Assembly: GCF_004363215.1 (NCBI RefSeq)
Contig: NZ_SNYS01000005.1
Coordinates: 1 to 64,000, forward strand
Reading direction: 5' to 3'
From: Methanimicrococcus blatticola
Lineage (GTDB): Archaea; Halobacteriota; Methanosarcinia; Methanosarcinales; Methanosarcinaceae
Length of the DNA: 64,000 nucleotides
A model generated the notes under the pieces. It was not told the DNA's origin. It worked only from the letters and a program-made list of their open reading frames with translations, and did no database searches. Positions 55,373-64,000 of the stretch are shown here, in pieces. The stretch's first letter is position 1; each line of letters opens with the position of its first letter. The translations under genes and the position numbers were made by a program.

Positions 55373-56947
55373 TTATATTTTTGAAAAACCACTTTTTTTA
55401 TAAAAATAATAAATGCCGCCGATTCCTGCAATATTAATGACCGCAATCAGCAGGTAATAAATCGGTTTCATGTATTTTGATGAAATTTTGGAATCGGATT
55501 GCGGAAGAACGTTTGAAATCGGCAAAAGGGAATCGGATGATTTGATTAAATAATCTGATAAATCAATTGATGTATCAGACGTTATTTGAAATCTGATCTC
55601 AGACTGAACATATTTCATTTTTGAATCGGCCGTATCCCATTTCAGCAAATAACTTCCCGGTGTCAGTCCGGCGATTGAATATTGTGAAAAAACGGCGTTT
55701 CGATTAAATCCCAAAGAATTGAAAACTTCAGATTCGCCGTCTCCTGTCAGTTGAAACAAACGAATTTGAACAGGCTCAGGCGCTTGAAGATAAAAAGCCG
55801 CTTTTTCTTTCGCCGGCAGAACTTTTCCTTTTGAAAATCGCGGATGTGTTTGAATATTGAATAAAGACAGCAAAGTCGGCGCAATGTCTTCCTGCCCTGT
55901 TTGTTCATAATAAACAACATTTTTCTGAATTGAATTTCCGTAAACGATAAACGGAATATTCAAAGATTCTTTGGTTTTGGAATATTTGGTTGAACTGTGC
56001 CCGCCGCCTTTTTTGTTCTGTTCTTCAAAAGCCATGCCGTGATCGGCCGTCAATAAAAAGAAAAGATTATTGCGGCGGCATTTTTCAAATAATTTCTCCA
56101 AATCTTTGTCCAATTTTTCAACAGCATCCAAATAAGCAAAATAGCCGCGGTAATGCCCGGTTGAATCGACGGCGCCGACGCTGATGACAAGAATAAATTT
56201 TTGCCCGGGATATTTTTCCATCACGGATAAAACTTCGCAAGCGGTATCCAATCCCCAGCGATTGTAACCGGCATACTTCTCACTGGTGTCTTTTGTATTA
56301 ATGTAGGACAAAGCGCGGTTTTTCTGAAAATTAAAAACGGAAACGATGTCATTGATAACAGCTTGATTCGAGCCGTTAAATGAATTTTGCTGAATTGTAA
56401 AATCCATATTGTTGACCGAGTTTGTTTTATCATAAATGATGACATCGAATTTGCTGCGCATCGATTCGAAATCCCCGCGCTGCATGATTCCGATACATAA
56501 AAATCCCTCCTCCCTCAAAACATCCATAACCGTTGACTCCGCGTACCCGACAATTTCCGCATCCGCTGAAGGATTTCCGGTAACAAGAACAGAATGACCT
56601 TTTTCAGTAACAGGAACAGGAACTTTCATTTGAGAAATTCGGAACCCGCGATCCCAAATATTCGGCAAAACGGAAAGAGAAGCTTTTTGAACAGATTCGC
56701 CGGAAAGTGTTTCGCCCTTTAATTCGGGAAACAGATAATATGAACCGAGCCCGTCAACGATTAAATAAACAGCCCCGTCGGGTAAAGTATTATTTTCATT
56801 GAGATTTGTGTAAAACGTATTATTCTGAGGCTGACCGGAATCGGCCGCAAAAGCAGGGACGGAAAACGAAAAAAGAATCGAAAGAAGCAAAACGCATAAA
56901 ATGAAAGATTTGATTGATGGTTTGATTGATAGTTTGATTGATGTCAT
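55373..56947 (-). CDS. Secreted alkaline-phosphatase-superfamily hydrolase with C-terminal anchor
   Basis: 524 residues. The signal peptide (FILCVLLLSILFSFSVPAFA) is followed by a sulfatase/nucleotide-pyrophosphatase-like metal hydrolase: VYLIVDGLGSY near residue 57 (first Asp ligand), GHSVLVTGNPSAD near 118 (nucleophile region), VGAVDSTGHYRG near 255 (Asp and His), LLTADHGMAFEE near 302 and GGGHSS near 318 (remaining ligands). A C-terminal transmembrane helix (YYLLIAVINIAGIGGIYYFY) holds it on the outer membrane face. The substrate (a phosphoester or sulfate ester) is unknown. The DNA at the start carries a small in-frame repeat of TTTGATTGATGG-type words encoding the Ser/Ile/Lys leader. Confidence 0.86.
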   Translation of the reverse strand: MTSIKLSIKPSIKSFILCVLLLSILFSFSVPAFAADSGQPQNNTFYTNLNENNTLPDGAVYLIVDGLGSYYLFPELKGETLSGESVQKASLSVLPNIWDRGFRISQMKVPVPVTEKGHSVLVTGNPSADAEIVGYAESTVMDVLREEGFLCIGIMQRGDFESMRSKFDVIIYDKTNSVNNMDFTIQQNSFNGSNQAVINDIVSVFNFQKNRALSYINTKDTSEKYAGYNRWGLDTACEVLSVMEKYPGQKFILVISVGAVDSTGHYRGYFAYLDAVEKLDKDLEKLFEKCRRNNLFFLLTADHGMAFEEQNKKGGGHSSTKYSKTKESLNIPFIVYGNSIQKNVVYYEQTGQEDIAPTLLSLFNIQTHPRFSKGKVLPAKEKAAFYLQAPEPVQIRLFQLTGDGESEVFNSLGFNRNAVFSQYSIAGLTPGSYLLKWDTADSKMKYVQSEIRFQITSDTSIDLSDYLIKSSDSLLPISNVLPQSDSKISSKYMKPIYYLLIAVINIAGIGGIYYFYKKSGFSKI

Positions 56948-57051
56948 GAATGGGACAAAATGCCTGAAACATAATTAATTGCCGAAATTTTCGAAACAGA
57001 AAGCTTTAAATCAAAACTAAAATGTATTTTTCCGACATAGGACTGTCCCTC

Positions 57052-58023
57052 ATGAAAATTAATCCCCGCTGCACTTATTGTCTTTTATCGCGCGTTCATT
57101 ACCAATGCAATCTCGTCACAGACGATGCCGATTTGATTCATAAAGTTATGAAAGAATGTATTTCTGCTTTAGGTGATGAATATGACCCGTCACGAACATC
57201 AACGCACATCGGAACCGCAGTTCATCGCCGCTGTTTTGAAGTTCTTGAAAATCACGACCCGTATAAAGAAGTAAAGGAAATGAACACCAAAACGGCTTTG
57301 GAACTTCTCCCGTCTGTTCAAAAAATCATATACGGGGAAAATGAAAAAGGAGAAGCTTACACTGTTGAAAACAGTCCGCAGCCGTTGGAAGAAACGTTTG
57401 AAAAAGCCGTTTTGGCCGCGGTCATCGGGAATTATTTTGATTTCGGCGTTATGGGGCTTGACGCTTCCGACGAGGATTTCAAACTGAAATTTGTTTCATT
57501 TTTTGAAAAAGGATTGGACATCAATGACACAAAAGAAATGATGAACCGACTCCAAAAAGTTGTTTATATCACCGACAATTGCGGCGAAATCGTTTATGAC
57601 CGCGAGGTTTTGAAAGTCATTAAACACATTCAGCGTCTTCAATATGAAAACGAAAAAAACGAAAAGAAAAACGCTGAAGCTGTCCTCCCGGAATTAATTT
57701 TGGTTGTGAGAGGTGAGCCGATTTTGACGGATGCGACAAGAGCAGATGCGGACGAGTTGGACATGGCATCCGTCGCTGACCGTATCTTAACAACGGGATC
57801 AAACGCAATCGGTGTCATACTTGAAGAAACACCGTCAGAAACAATAAAAGCAATGGAAGAAGCAACAATCGTCATCAGCAAAGGCATGGCGAATTATGAA
57901 AGCTTATCGGATGAGAAGTCTATTCGGCCGATTGCCTATCTGTTGAGATCAAAATGTGAAGCGATTGCCGAATCGTTGGGTGTTGAGATGGGAGAGTCCA
58001 TTGCAAAGCTGGAAATCGAATAA
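57052..58023 (+). CDS. DUF89 / ARMT1-like damage-control phosphatase family protein
   Basis: About 323 residues of the archaeal DUF89 branch. The typical N-terminus MKINPRCTYCLLSR has a Cys pair, and the metal/phosphate site is recognisable in YITDNCGEIVYDREVL (about residue 180) and VRGEPILTDATRADAD. Family members elsewhere are metal-dependent phosphatases that remove damaged sugar phosphates; the substrate here is unknown. Starting at 57052 fits the family N-terminus; the ATG at 57022 would add ten residues, and neither has a good ribosome site. Confidence 0.83.
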   Translation: MKINPRCTYCLLSRVHYQCNLVTDDADLIHKVMKECISALGDEYDPSRTSTHIGTAVHRRCFEVLENHDPYKEVKEMNTKTALELLPSVQKIIYGENEKGEAYTVENSPQPLEETFEKAVLAAVIGNYFDFGVMGLDASDEDFKLKFVSFFEKGLDINDTKEMMNRLQKVVYITDNCGEIVYDREVLKVIKHIQRLQYENEKNEKKNAEAVLPELILVVRGEPILTDATRADADELDMASVADRILTTGSNAIGVILEETPSETIKAMEEATIVISKGMANYESLSDEKSIRPIAYLLRSKCEAIAESLGVEMGESIAKLEIE

Positions 58024-58242
58024 AAAAATGAAAATCAAACCGGATAAGATAAAAACAAAATAAAAACAATAAATGAAAACAGTAAAAATCCGATTTGCAA
58101 CAATTATAAATAAACTATCCGCCTTGGTTTTAAAAACCGTGTTTTTGGTTTGTTCGAATTTTTGAAATAAAAATTATTATTAAACTCATTATTAAAATTA
58201 TCAAAATTATTAGAATTATTATTTTAAAAGAAGCAGGTACAG

Positions 58243-59268
58243 ATGGACATGTCTAAAGTTAAAGTCGCTATTAACGGATACGGCACAATCGGCAAACGCG
58301 TTGCTGATGCTGTTGCGCTCCAGGATGATATGGAAATAATCGGGATTTCAAAAACTCGCCCGAACTTTGAAGCCAAAACGGCTGCAATGAAAGGATACAA
58401 CATTTATGCGCCTGCCGACAAAATTGATTCATTTAAGAATGACGGATATACAATTGCCGGTTCCATTGAAGACATGGTAAAAGCAGCCGACATCGTTGTT
58501 GACTGCACGCCCGGAAAAATCGGCGTCTCCAACAAAGCGCTCTACGAAAAAGAAGGCGTGAAAGCCATTTGGCAGGGCGGTGAAAGCAAGGACATCGCAC
58601 CGATTTCATTTAATTCGGAAGCAAATTATGCCGATGCCATCGGTGCCGATTACGTTCGTGTCGTTTCCTGCAACACAACAGGCCTTTGCCGCGTGATTTA
58701 TCCGTTGGATCAAAAATACGGCGTTGAAAAAGTCCGCGTCACCATTGTCAGAAGAGGCGGCGACCCGGGAGACATCAAAAGCGGCCCGATTGACGCGCTT
58801 GTTTTAGACCCGATTAAATTACCGTCACACCACGGACCGGACGTTAAAACCATCATGCCTCATATCAATATTACATCGGCGGCAATCAAAGCCCCGACTT
58901 CTTTTATGCACCTTCACGTCCTGAATATTCAATTGAAAACGGAATGCAGCGCAGAAGACGTGAAAAACTTATTCGCATCCCGCCCGCGCATCAGAATGAT
59001 TGCCGACGGCATTTCCGCAACGGCGCAGATCATTGAATTTGGCCGCGATTTGGGGAGACCGAGAAACGACATGTGGGAAAACTGCGTTTTCAGAGATTCC
59101 GTCTCTGTCGACGACGGCGAACTTTACTTCTTCCAAGCCATTCATCAGGAATCAGATGTTATTCCCGAAAATGTTGATGCCATTCGCGCAATGATGTCAC
59201 TTGAAAAGGATAATTTGAAATCCATTGAAAAGACAAACAAATCAATGGGCATCGGCTTTAAATGCTGA
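58243..59268 (+). CDS. gap: Glyceraldehyde-3-phosphate dehydrogenase, archaeal type II
   Basis: A 341-residue phosphorylating GAPDH used mainly in gluconeogenesis in methanogens. The NAD(P)-binding Rossmann motif VKVAINGYGTIGKRVADAV is at residues 6-24, and the catalytic Cys143 is in SCNTTGLCR. FMHLHVLNIQL and GRDLGRPRNDMWEN are archaeal-type stretches. GCAGGT precedes the ATG; an ATG two codons later (58249) is possible. A TATA-like TTATAAATAAAC at 58104-58115 lies about 130 bases upstream. It is separated from rfcL by about 90 A-rich bases. Confidence 0.96.
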   Translation: MDMSKVKVAINGYGTIGKRVADAVALQDDMEIIGISKTRPNFEAKTAAMKGYNIYAPADKIDSFKNDGYTIAGSIEDMVKAADIVVDCTPGKIGVSNKALYEKEGVKAIWQGGESKDIAPISFNSEANYADAIGADYVRVVSCNTTGLCRVIYPLDQKYGVEKVRVTIVRRGGDPGDIKSGPIDALVLDPIKLPSHHGPDVKTIMPHINITSAAIKAPTSFMHLHVLNIQLKTECSAEDVKNLFASRPRIRMIADGISATAQIIEFGRDLGRPRNDMWENCVFRDSVSVDDGELYFFQAIHQESDVIPENVDAIRAMMSLEKDNLKSIEKTNKSMGIGFKC

Positions 59269-59356
59269 TAATAAAAGAACAAAAAGCTAAAAGGATAAAA
59301 AGCTAAAAAAACAAAAGCTAAAAGATAAAAATCAATGCCTCTCCCGTGAAACAATC

Positions 59357-60904
59357 ATGTCTGTTGAAATTGTCATTCAAAATGATTGGGCGGAAAAATA
59401 TCGCCCGAAAACGTTTAAAGATTTAATCGGCAACAAAAAAGCCATTCATGAGCTTCGCCTGTGGGCGGAAGAATGGGAAAAAGGCGTTCCCGAGAAAAAA
59501 GCTGTCATTCTTTACGGGACGGCAGGCATCGGCAAGACATCTTCCGCTGCGGTTTTAGCGGCTGAGATGGGATGGGAATACGTCGAGATGAATGCCGGTG
59601 ATCAGAGAACGGCAGACGTGATTGAACGCATTGCGGGAATGGCATCCAAAACGACCACGCTTTTCAGCCACGAAGTCGATGAAGACGGGAAAAAATCATC
59701 CGGCAGAAGACTGATTGTTTTGGACGAAGCGGATAATCTGCACGGCACGTATGACAAAGGCGGCAGCAAAGCAATTGCTGACGTGATTGATAAAACAACG
59801 CAGCCGATTTTGTTGATTGCCAATGATGTTTACGGCATCACGCAAACGATTCGCTCCAAATCTATGGAAATCGAATTTTCAAGAATTCAAACGCGATCTC
59901 TTGTTCCGGTTTTGACAAAGATTTGTCAAAATGAAGGCATAACAGCCGCTGAAAGCGCGATTTTGAAAATCGCCGAGAATGCAGGCGGTGACGTCAGAAG
60001 CGCAATTAATGATTTGCAGGCAGTAACTGTCGGCAAAACGGAAATTGCCGATGAGGACATTGTCATCTCAGGCAGAGACGTGAAAGAAACGATTTTTAAG
60101 GCTCTTGTGAAGGTCTTTAAGGGACATCACCGCTCTGACGCTTTAGACGCGGTCAAAACGCTTGATGAAACGCCTGAAGACTTGATTTTATGGGTGGATG
60201 AAAATCTGCCGATTCAGTTCCCGAATCAGAGTTCCGACGGGAAATCCGCAAACGGCATCAATCCGGATGTTGCAAACGGATATCAGGTTCTCTCAAAAGC
60301 AGATTTATACCTCGGGCGCGTGCGCCGCCGTCAAACTTACAGAATGTGGCGCTATGCCGGTTTTATGACAACAGTCGGCCCGATGTCTGTTCGTTCCAAA
60401 GACTATTCAGGATTTATCAAATATACGTCGCCGTCGAAATGGAAAAGGATGGGGCAATCGCGTTCCGTTCGCAATATGCGTGACAACATCGCCGTTAAAA
60501 TTTCGGCGCGTCACGGCAAATCCATGCGTGTCTCCCGTAATGAAATTATTCCGTATTACCGGAAATTGATGGAAAATGAAGAATACGCCATTGCGCTTGC
60601 CGGTGAATCTGATTTTGACATGGATGAATTGGTTTATCTGTTAAAAGCAAAATCCGCGACGAAGAAAGTTCAGTCGGTTTATGAAAAATCCCGCTTTATC
60701 GCCGATGCTAAACGACCGGCAGAACCGGAATTCTTTAAAACGCCGGAATCGGAAAAAAGAAGCACGGTGGCAGCGGCAGATAAAAATCAATTGACACTTG
60801 AAGAAATCACGAAGAAAAGTGAAGAAAAGAAAGCGGAAGAAGAACAAGCTGCCGCAAAAACAGAAGAAAAACCGAAAAACCAAAAGAGTTTATTCGATTT
60901 TTGA
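59357..60904 (+). CDS. rfcL: Replication factor C large subunit
   Basis: The clamp-loader large subunit, 515 residues, which with RfcS loads PCNA. The AAA+ domain has WAEKYRPKTFKDLIG at 11-25, Walker A GTAGIGKT (54-61), Walker B IVLDEADN (about 117) and the NDVYGITQ/IRSKS sensor region. The C-terminal tail is charged (EEKKAEEEQAAAKTEEK) and ends NQKSLFDF, a PCNA-interacting (PIP) motif, as in other archaeal RfcL proteins. The start has no clear ribosome site. The small subunit is not in this window. Confidence 0.95.
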   Translation: MSVEIVIQNDWAEKYRPKTFKDLIGNKKAIHELRLWAEEWEKGVPEKKAVILYGTAGIGKTSSAAVLAAEMGWEYVEMNAGDQRTADVIERIAGMASKTTTLFSHEVDEDGKKSSGRRLIVLDEADNLHGTYDKGGSKAIADVIDKTTQPILLIANDVYGITQTIRSKSMEIEFSRIQTRSLVPVLTKICQNEGITAAESAILKIAENAGGDVRSAINDLQAVTVGKTEIADEDIVISGRDVKETIFKALVKVFKGHHRSDALDAVKTLDETPEDLILWVDENLPIQFPNQSSDGKSANGINPDVANGYQVLSKADLYLGRVRRRQTYRMWRYAGFMTTVGPMSVRSKDYSGFIKYTSPSKWKRMGQSRSVRNMRDNIAVKISARHGKSMRVSRNEIIPYYRKLMENEEYAIALAGESDFDMDELVYLLKAKSATKKVQSVYEKSRFIADAKRPAEPEFFKTPESEKRSTVAAADKNQLTLEEITKKSEEKKAEEEQAAAKTEEKPKNQKSLFDF

Positions 60905-61000
60905 TTTTTTTCTTTCATTTTATTTTTGATTTTTGAAAAACGATGATTCTTTTTTATTTTTTTTGAAAAACGATGGTTCATTTTTATTCTTTTTTAAAAA

Positions 61001-61034
61001 ATGATGCTGCTCGCGCGCGGAGGCCGCATCATTT
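61001..61034 (-). repeat. GC-rich CGCGCGCG element, copy 6, inside an inverted repeat
   Basis: ATGATGC-TGCTCGCGCGCGGAGGCC-GCATCAT: the arms ATGATGC/GCATCAT enclose the GC-rich core. It lies between convergent rfcL and nadK, so it could act as a bidirectional terminator. It is related to the elements at 10083 and 18611, which also carry GCATCAT next to the core. Confidence 0.65.
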
Positions 61035-61058
61035 TCGGCATAAACTCTCAAATTTCAA

Positions 61059-62795
61059 TTAACTCAACTTTTTACGAACCGTATCGTAGAAACACGCGTC
61101 GGAGAACTTAACGAATCTGCCGGGATAACGCGCGCGCTTGATTGTAATCGTGTCGTTTTCATTGACATGAATAAAATCTTCCGGCCGCTCTGTTTCAATT
61201 TCAGGCGGCGTAACAACTTTACCGTCTGTCACGACAACGATTTCTTTATTCGGCATTTTGACGCGGACCGTGATTTCGCTGTCAAACGGAACAACCCACG
61301 GGCGCGACGAGAGTTTAAACGGTGCAATCGGAACGATTAAAATCGCATCGACTTCGGGCGTGACAATCGGACCGCCGGCACTCATCGCATAGGCGGTTGA
61401 CCCGGTCGGCGTTGCAAAAACAATGCCGTCGGCACGAATTTCCCCGAGAAGACGGCGGTTGACCAAAATTTCATAAGTAATCATTTTGGCCGGATAAGCG
61501 GATGTCGCAACGACTTCATTGATCGCGTTTCCGATAAATTTGCCGTTAATTGAAAGATCCAGACGCGGGCGTTCGTCGTACATGAAACCCGAAATGGCTG
61601 TCTCAATTGCCTGAATTGCGTCTTCGGGGTCAACGTCTGCCAAAAAACCGAGTGTTCCCATGTTGATTCCAAGAATCGGGATAGGGTCGGGCATTTTAGA
61701 CATATTCCTGAGAATCGTGCCGTCGCCGCCGAGTGAAATGACAAAATCAACGCCGATGTCTTTCATTTTCCCGACAGCGATGCCGCGCTCTTCCATGTTC
61801 AAGTATTTCGCAGGAGAGGAGGAAAGATAAATTTCAACGCGGTCTTTGAATGTGTCAACGATTTTTCGAATCATTTCAAGTGCTGCTTCGCTGTCACATC
61901 GAGAAACGATTGCGATTTTTTTGACGGTTCCCTGATAGTAATACCAATCGCCGCGGCAATCAATTTCGGGGAATGTAATTAAATTGAGAATTTCCTGATG
62001 AACCGCCCCGTTTGAAGCGACCAGATTCACGGGCTTGATGTGATTGTCCGGCAAAAAAACCTTATTGCCGACACCGTCTGTCACAATGCCGCCGGCTTCT
62101 TTGACAATCAATTGGCCGGCACCGATATCAATCAACCGCAATGTGCGGCGAACATCAATAAAAGCGTCGATTTTGCCGGCCGCGACATAACACAATTCAA
62201 GCGCGACGCTTCCGAGAACACGCACTTTTTGAACGCGGGAGCAGAGTTTGGCAGCGCGGTCTGTGTTTTGGCGGTACCCGTAAGCACTGATTGTTAACTC
62301 GCGAACGGTTGATGCTTTGGATGAAGTAATCTTTTTGCCGTTCATGTAAGCGCCTTTTCCGGCCTCGGCGTAAAACTCATCTCCATTGGCTAAATTGCAG
62401 ACGTAACCGAAATAAATGCCTGTTAAATCGGGTTTGGAAAAAGCGATAGAAACGCTGTAAAACGGAATATCATGAATCGCGTTTGTTGTCCCGTCCAGCG
62501 GATCAACAATAACTGCAAACTCAAGATTATTGACATCGCCGATAATTGTTTCGCCGAGCTCTTCGCTGATGATGCGAACCGAGCGGCCGGATTCTTTGAA
62601 GCGTTTAATCATAGCGTCTTCGGCCGCCAAATCGATACGTTTTGTATCGGTCCCGTCGGCACCGATAAACATAAACTCATCCGCCTCATTCGTGCCTTCC
62701 AAAAATGAAATAGCAGCGCGGATATCCGCATAAACGGCGCGGCAAAGTTCCAACAATTCGGGATTCGGAGAAGAATTTTCAGACATAATAATCAT
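61059..62795 (-). CDS. nadK: Bifunctional NADP phosphatase / NAD kinase
   Basis: A 578-residue fusion like MJ0917 of Methanocaldococcus. The N-terminal inositol-monophosphatase-like domain (about 1-265) has the metal motif IVDPLDGTTNAIHDIP near residue 98 and can dephosphorylate NADP. The C-terminal NAD kinase domain (about 285-578) has SLGGDGTILRN near 352 and the TPTGSTAYAMSAGGP region near 468. One protein therefore can both make and remove NADP. An in-frame ATG three codons in (62786) is an alternative start. Convergent with rfcL. Confidence 0.94.
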   Translation of the reverse strand: MIIMSENSSPNPELLELCRAVYADIRAAISFLEGTNEADEFMFIGADGTDTKRIDLAAEDAMIKRFKESGRSVRIISEELGETIIGDVNNLEFAVIVDPLDGTTNAIHDIPFYSVSIAFSKPDLTGIYFGYVCNLANGDEFYAEAGKGAYMNGKKITSSKASTVRELTISAYGYRQNTDRAAKLCSRVQKVRVLGSVALELCYVAAGKIDAFIDVRRTLRLIDIGAGQLIVKEAGGIVTDGVGNKVFLPDNHIKPVNLVASNGAVHQEILNLITFPEIDCRGDWYYYQGTVKKIAIVSRCDSEAALEMIRKIVDTFKDRVEIYLSSSPAKYLNMEERGIAVGKMKDIGVDFVISLGGDGTILRNMSKMPDPIPILGINMGTLGFLADVDPEDAIQAIETAISGFMYDERPRLDLSINGKFIGNAINEVVATSAYPAKMITYEILVNRRLLGEIRADGIVFATPTGSTAYAMSAGGPIVTPEVDAILIVPIAPFKLSSRPWVVPFDSEITVRVKMPNKEIVVVTDGKVVTPPEIETERPEDFIHVNENDTITIKRARYPGRFVKFSDACFYDTVRKKLS

Positions 62796-62905
62796 TTAAA
62801 CAATAAAGTAAAGATATGAAATATGAATGAAAATTCGTTCTTTGCTTTAAATAAATGCCGTTTTACAGAAAATGAAAAAAAGATTTAAAGAAAAATAAAA
62901 ACTCA
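62796..62905. other. nadK upstream region
   Basis: AT-rich; should contain the nadK promoter (minus-strand TTTAAATC/TTTATT words near 62850-62890), but no clear TATA box was picked. Confidence 0.35.
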
Positions 62906-63090
62906 AAACAACAATTTGATAGAATAAAAAAAGCAAAAGCAGTAATTTGAAAAATAAAAAAAGCAAAAACAACGATTTGATAAAATAGAAAAAGCAAAAG
63001 CAGCAATTTGAAAAATAAGAAAAAGCAAAAACAACGATTTGATAAAATAGAAAAAGCAAAGCAACGGTTTGATAAAATAATAAAAAGACG
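62906..63090. repeat. Degenerate 31-bp A-rich tandem repeat upstream of nadK
   Basis: About six units of roughly 31 bp alternate between two versions: AACGATTTGATAAAATAGAA-AAAGC and GCAATTTGAAAAATAAGAAA-AAGC. Minus-strand open frames across it encode cyclic Phe/Leu/Cys peptides with no start signals and are rejected. Confidence 0.65.
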
Positions 63091-64000
63091 GAACAACCGA
63101 CTCCAACGCGAGTTTCATGAGCGAAGCGAATGAAAGGAGGCGTTGGAGATTCTTCCCATCCGTTGATAAAAACAACATAAACTGAGGACATTATAGACGA
63201 GAACTTGCCAAAGAATTTACCGTCTCAAACTCGGCTGAAACGATTTTTTCAACGGCGGAGAATAAGCCGCATTTTTCAATTTTTGCTCGCTGTCGCTCAC
63301 AAAAACCGAAAATTGCGGTCGTTCATGAACTTTTCTTCAATTCAGACAAAACGAAACAACGATTTTATTATTTTAAAAACCTGAACGCCCGATAAAAACC
63401 CAAAACAAAATACCGTTTTATTTAAAGGTTTAACCGGCGTTCGTTTTTTCATTCATTTTCGGGAAAAACGATGTTTCGGCTTTCCCAAGAGAAATGAAAA
63501 AACAAAACAACCACCTCCAACGACGCGTTTCCAAGCGAAGCGAGGAAAGAAGGAGTTGGAGATTCGCCCCCATCATTTACGGTAAATAACAAAATCAATT
63601 TTTCTTCCGGAGTAATTTTATCGGGTTAGTTGGGTTTAGAGACGGCGGGGTAAGAATCCGCATTTTTCAATTTTTGCTCGCTATCGCTCACAAAAACCGA
63701 AAAATGCGGTCGTTCGTGGACTTTTCTTTAATTTAAAATGAAATCAAACATCTGTTTTCATTTATTTTTGAAACCCGAACGCCGTCTAAACCCAAAAACA
63801 AAAACAATCCGATTTTTATTTGGGGCTTAATCGGCGTTCGTTTTTTATTAATTTTCGGAAAAAATGATGTTTCGATTTAACTCAAATGAATGGAAATACA
63901 AAGTACCGCCTTCAACGATGCGTTTCCGAGCGAAGCGAGGAAAGAAGGAGTTGGAGATTCGGACTCATTCGTTGAATAAACAACATAAACAGACTATTGA
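63091..64000. repeat. Tandem ~400-bp repeat built from alternating constant-loop hairpins
   Basis: Two full units and the start of a third, continuing past the window edge. Each unit holds (1) a plus-strand hairpin CTCCAAC...GTTGGAG with loop GAGCGAAGCGAR and following GATTC (63091-63165, 63504-63575, 63905-63985); (2) a minus-strand hairpin with GAGCGACAGCGAG or GAGCGATAGCGAG loop and GCGGATTCTTACCCCGCCG-type flank (63252-63325, 63643-63716); (3) a wide hairpin GAACGCC...GGCGTTC (63383-63442, 63776-63840). Sequence between the hairpins has diverged while the stems pair. No gene. Function unknown. Confidence 0.75.

Noticed and set aside
59357-61058. Replication origin beside rfcL
   Set aside because: No Orc1/Cdc6 gene and no ORB-like repeats were seen; rfcL alone does not mark an origin.
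62847-63191. Minus-strand open frames of 77-114 codons
   Set aside because: Phe/Leu/Cys repeats translated from the 31-bp tandem repeat; no start signal.
63091-64000. Insertion sequence or integron at the right edge
   Set aside because: The hairpins recall REP or attC sites, but no transposase or integrase frame is visible inside the window; kept only as a hypothesis.

Overview
The window is archaeal and most likely comes from a host-associated, hydrogen-using methylotrophic methanogen of the Methanosarcinales (Methanimicrococcus-like). This is inferred from several things together: a membrane-bound VhtGAC hydrogenase with a b-type cytochrome, methanogen MptE, homoaconitase-type HacAB, archaeal RfcL, type II GAPDH and a fused NADP phosphatase/NAD kinase, TATA boxes with GGTGAT/GAGG ribosome sites, a tRNA-Arg with a bulge-helix-bulge intron, and TAG never used as a stop in 39 genes. 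No rRNA, CRISPR array or intact insertion sequence was seen.

Layout. 1-3589 (-) is the 5' part of a large secreted surface protein with InlB-type repeats, running off the left edge. 4087-7269 is ileS. 7532-9796 (-) is a CPA2 cation/proton antiporter, and 10314-13037 (-) a second large surface protein with GLUG-type repeats. 13695-17371 (-) is a heterodimeric ABC exporter. 17477-20086 holds mptE and a DUF373 membrane protein. 20754-23072 (-) is topA, followed by a CheY-like receiver, tRNA-Ala, tRNA-Ile and a winged-helix regulator. 26097-29839 (-) holds the PFL/ACT pair and hacAB. 30179-32852 holds a CDF transporter, thpR and a pilin-like protein.

The metabolic core is 33154-44810. vhtG-vhtA-vhtC (-) and the vhtD protease with hypF (-) face hypC-hypD-hypA-hypB-hypE and cutA (+) across a 509-bp divergent promoter region. 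Together they encode the small and large [NiFe] subunits, the cytochrome b anchor that passes electrons to methanophenazine, the endoprotease, and a complete HypABCDEF set for the Ni-Fe(CN)2CO centre. The right part (44997-62795) holds a DUF4139 protein with a TonB-plug-like insert, an IorA-like TPP enzyme, a beta-propeller lipoprotein, a site-2 protease, tRNA-Arg, an FKBP, a CMD/AhpD protein, an alkaline-phosphatase-family protein, a DUF89 protein, gap, rfcL and nadK.

The most unusual content is between the genes. A dispersed hairpin family (nine copies seen) keeps a GAGCGAAGCGAR loop and a GGATTCGTACCC-type 3' flank while its stems differ and co-vary. Four copies head a composite element that continues with a perfect CGTTCGC..GCGAACG hairpin and a tandem array with 25, 26 or 27 bp units. 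Five copies alternate in orientation inside a roughly 400-bp tandem repeat at the right edge. A second family of short GC-rich CGCGCGCG elements sits downstream of genes and also caps two of the arrays. Neither family matches anything I can name; they are the best candidates for an undescribed system.
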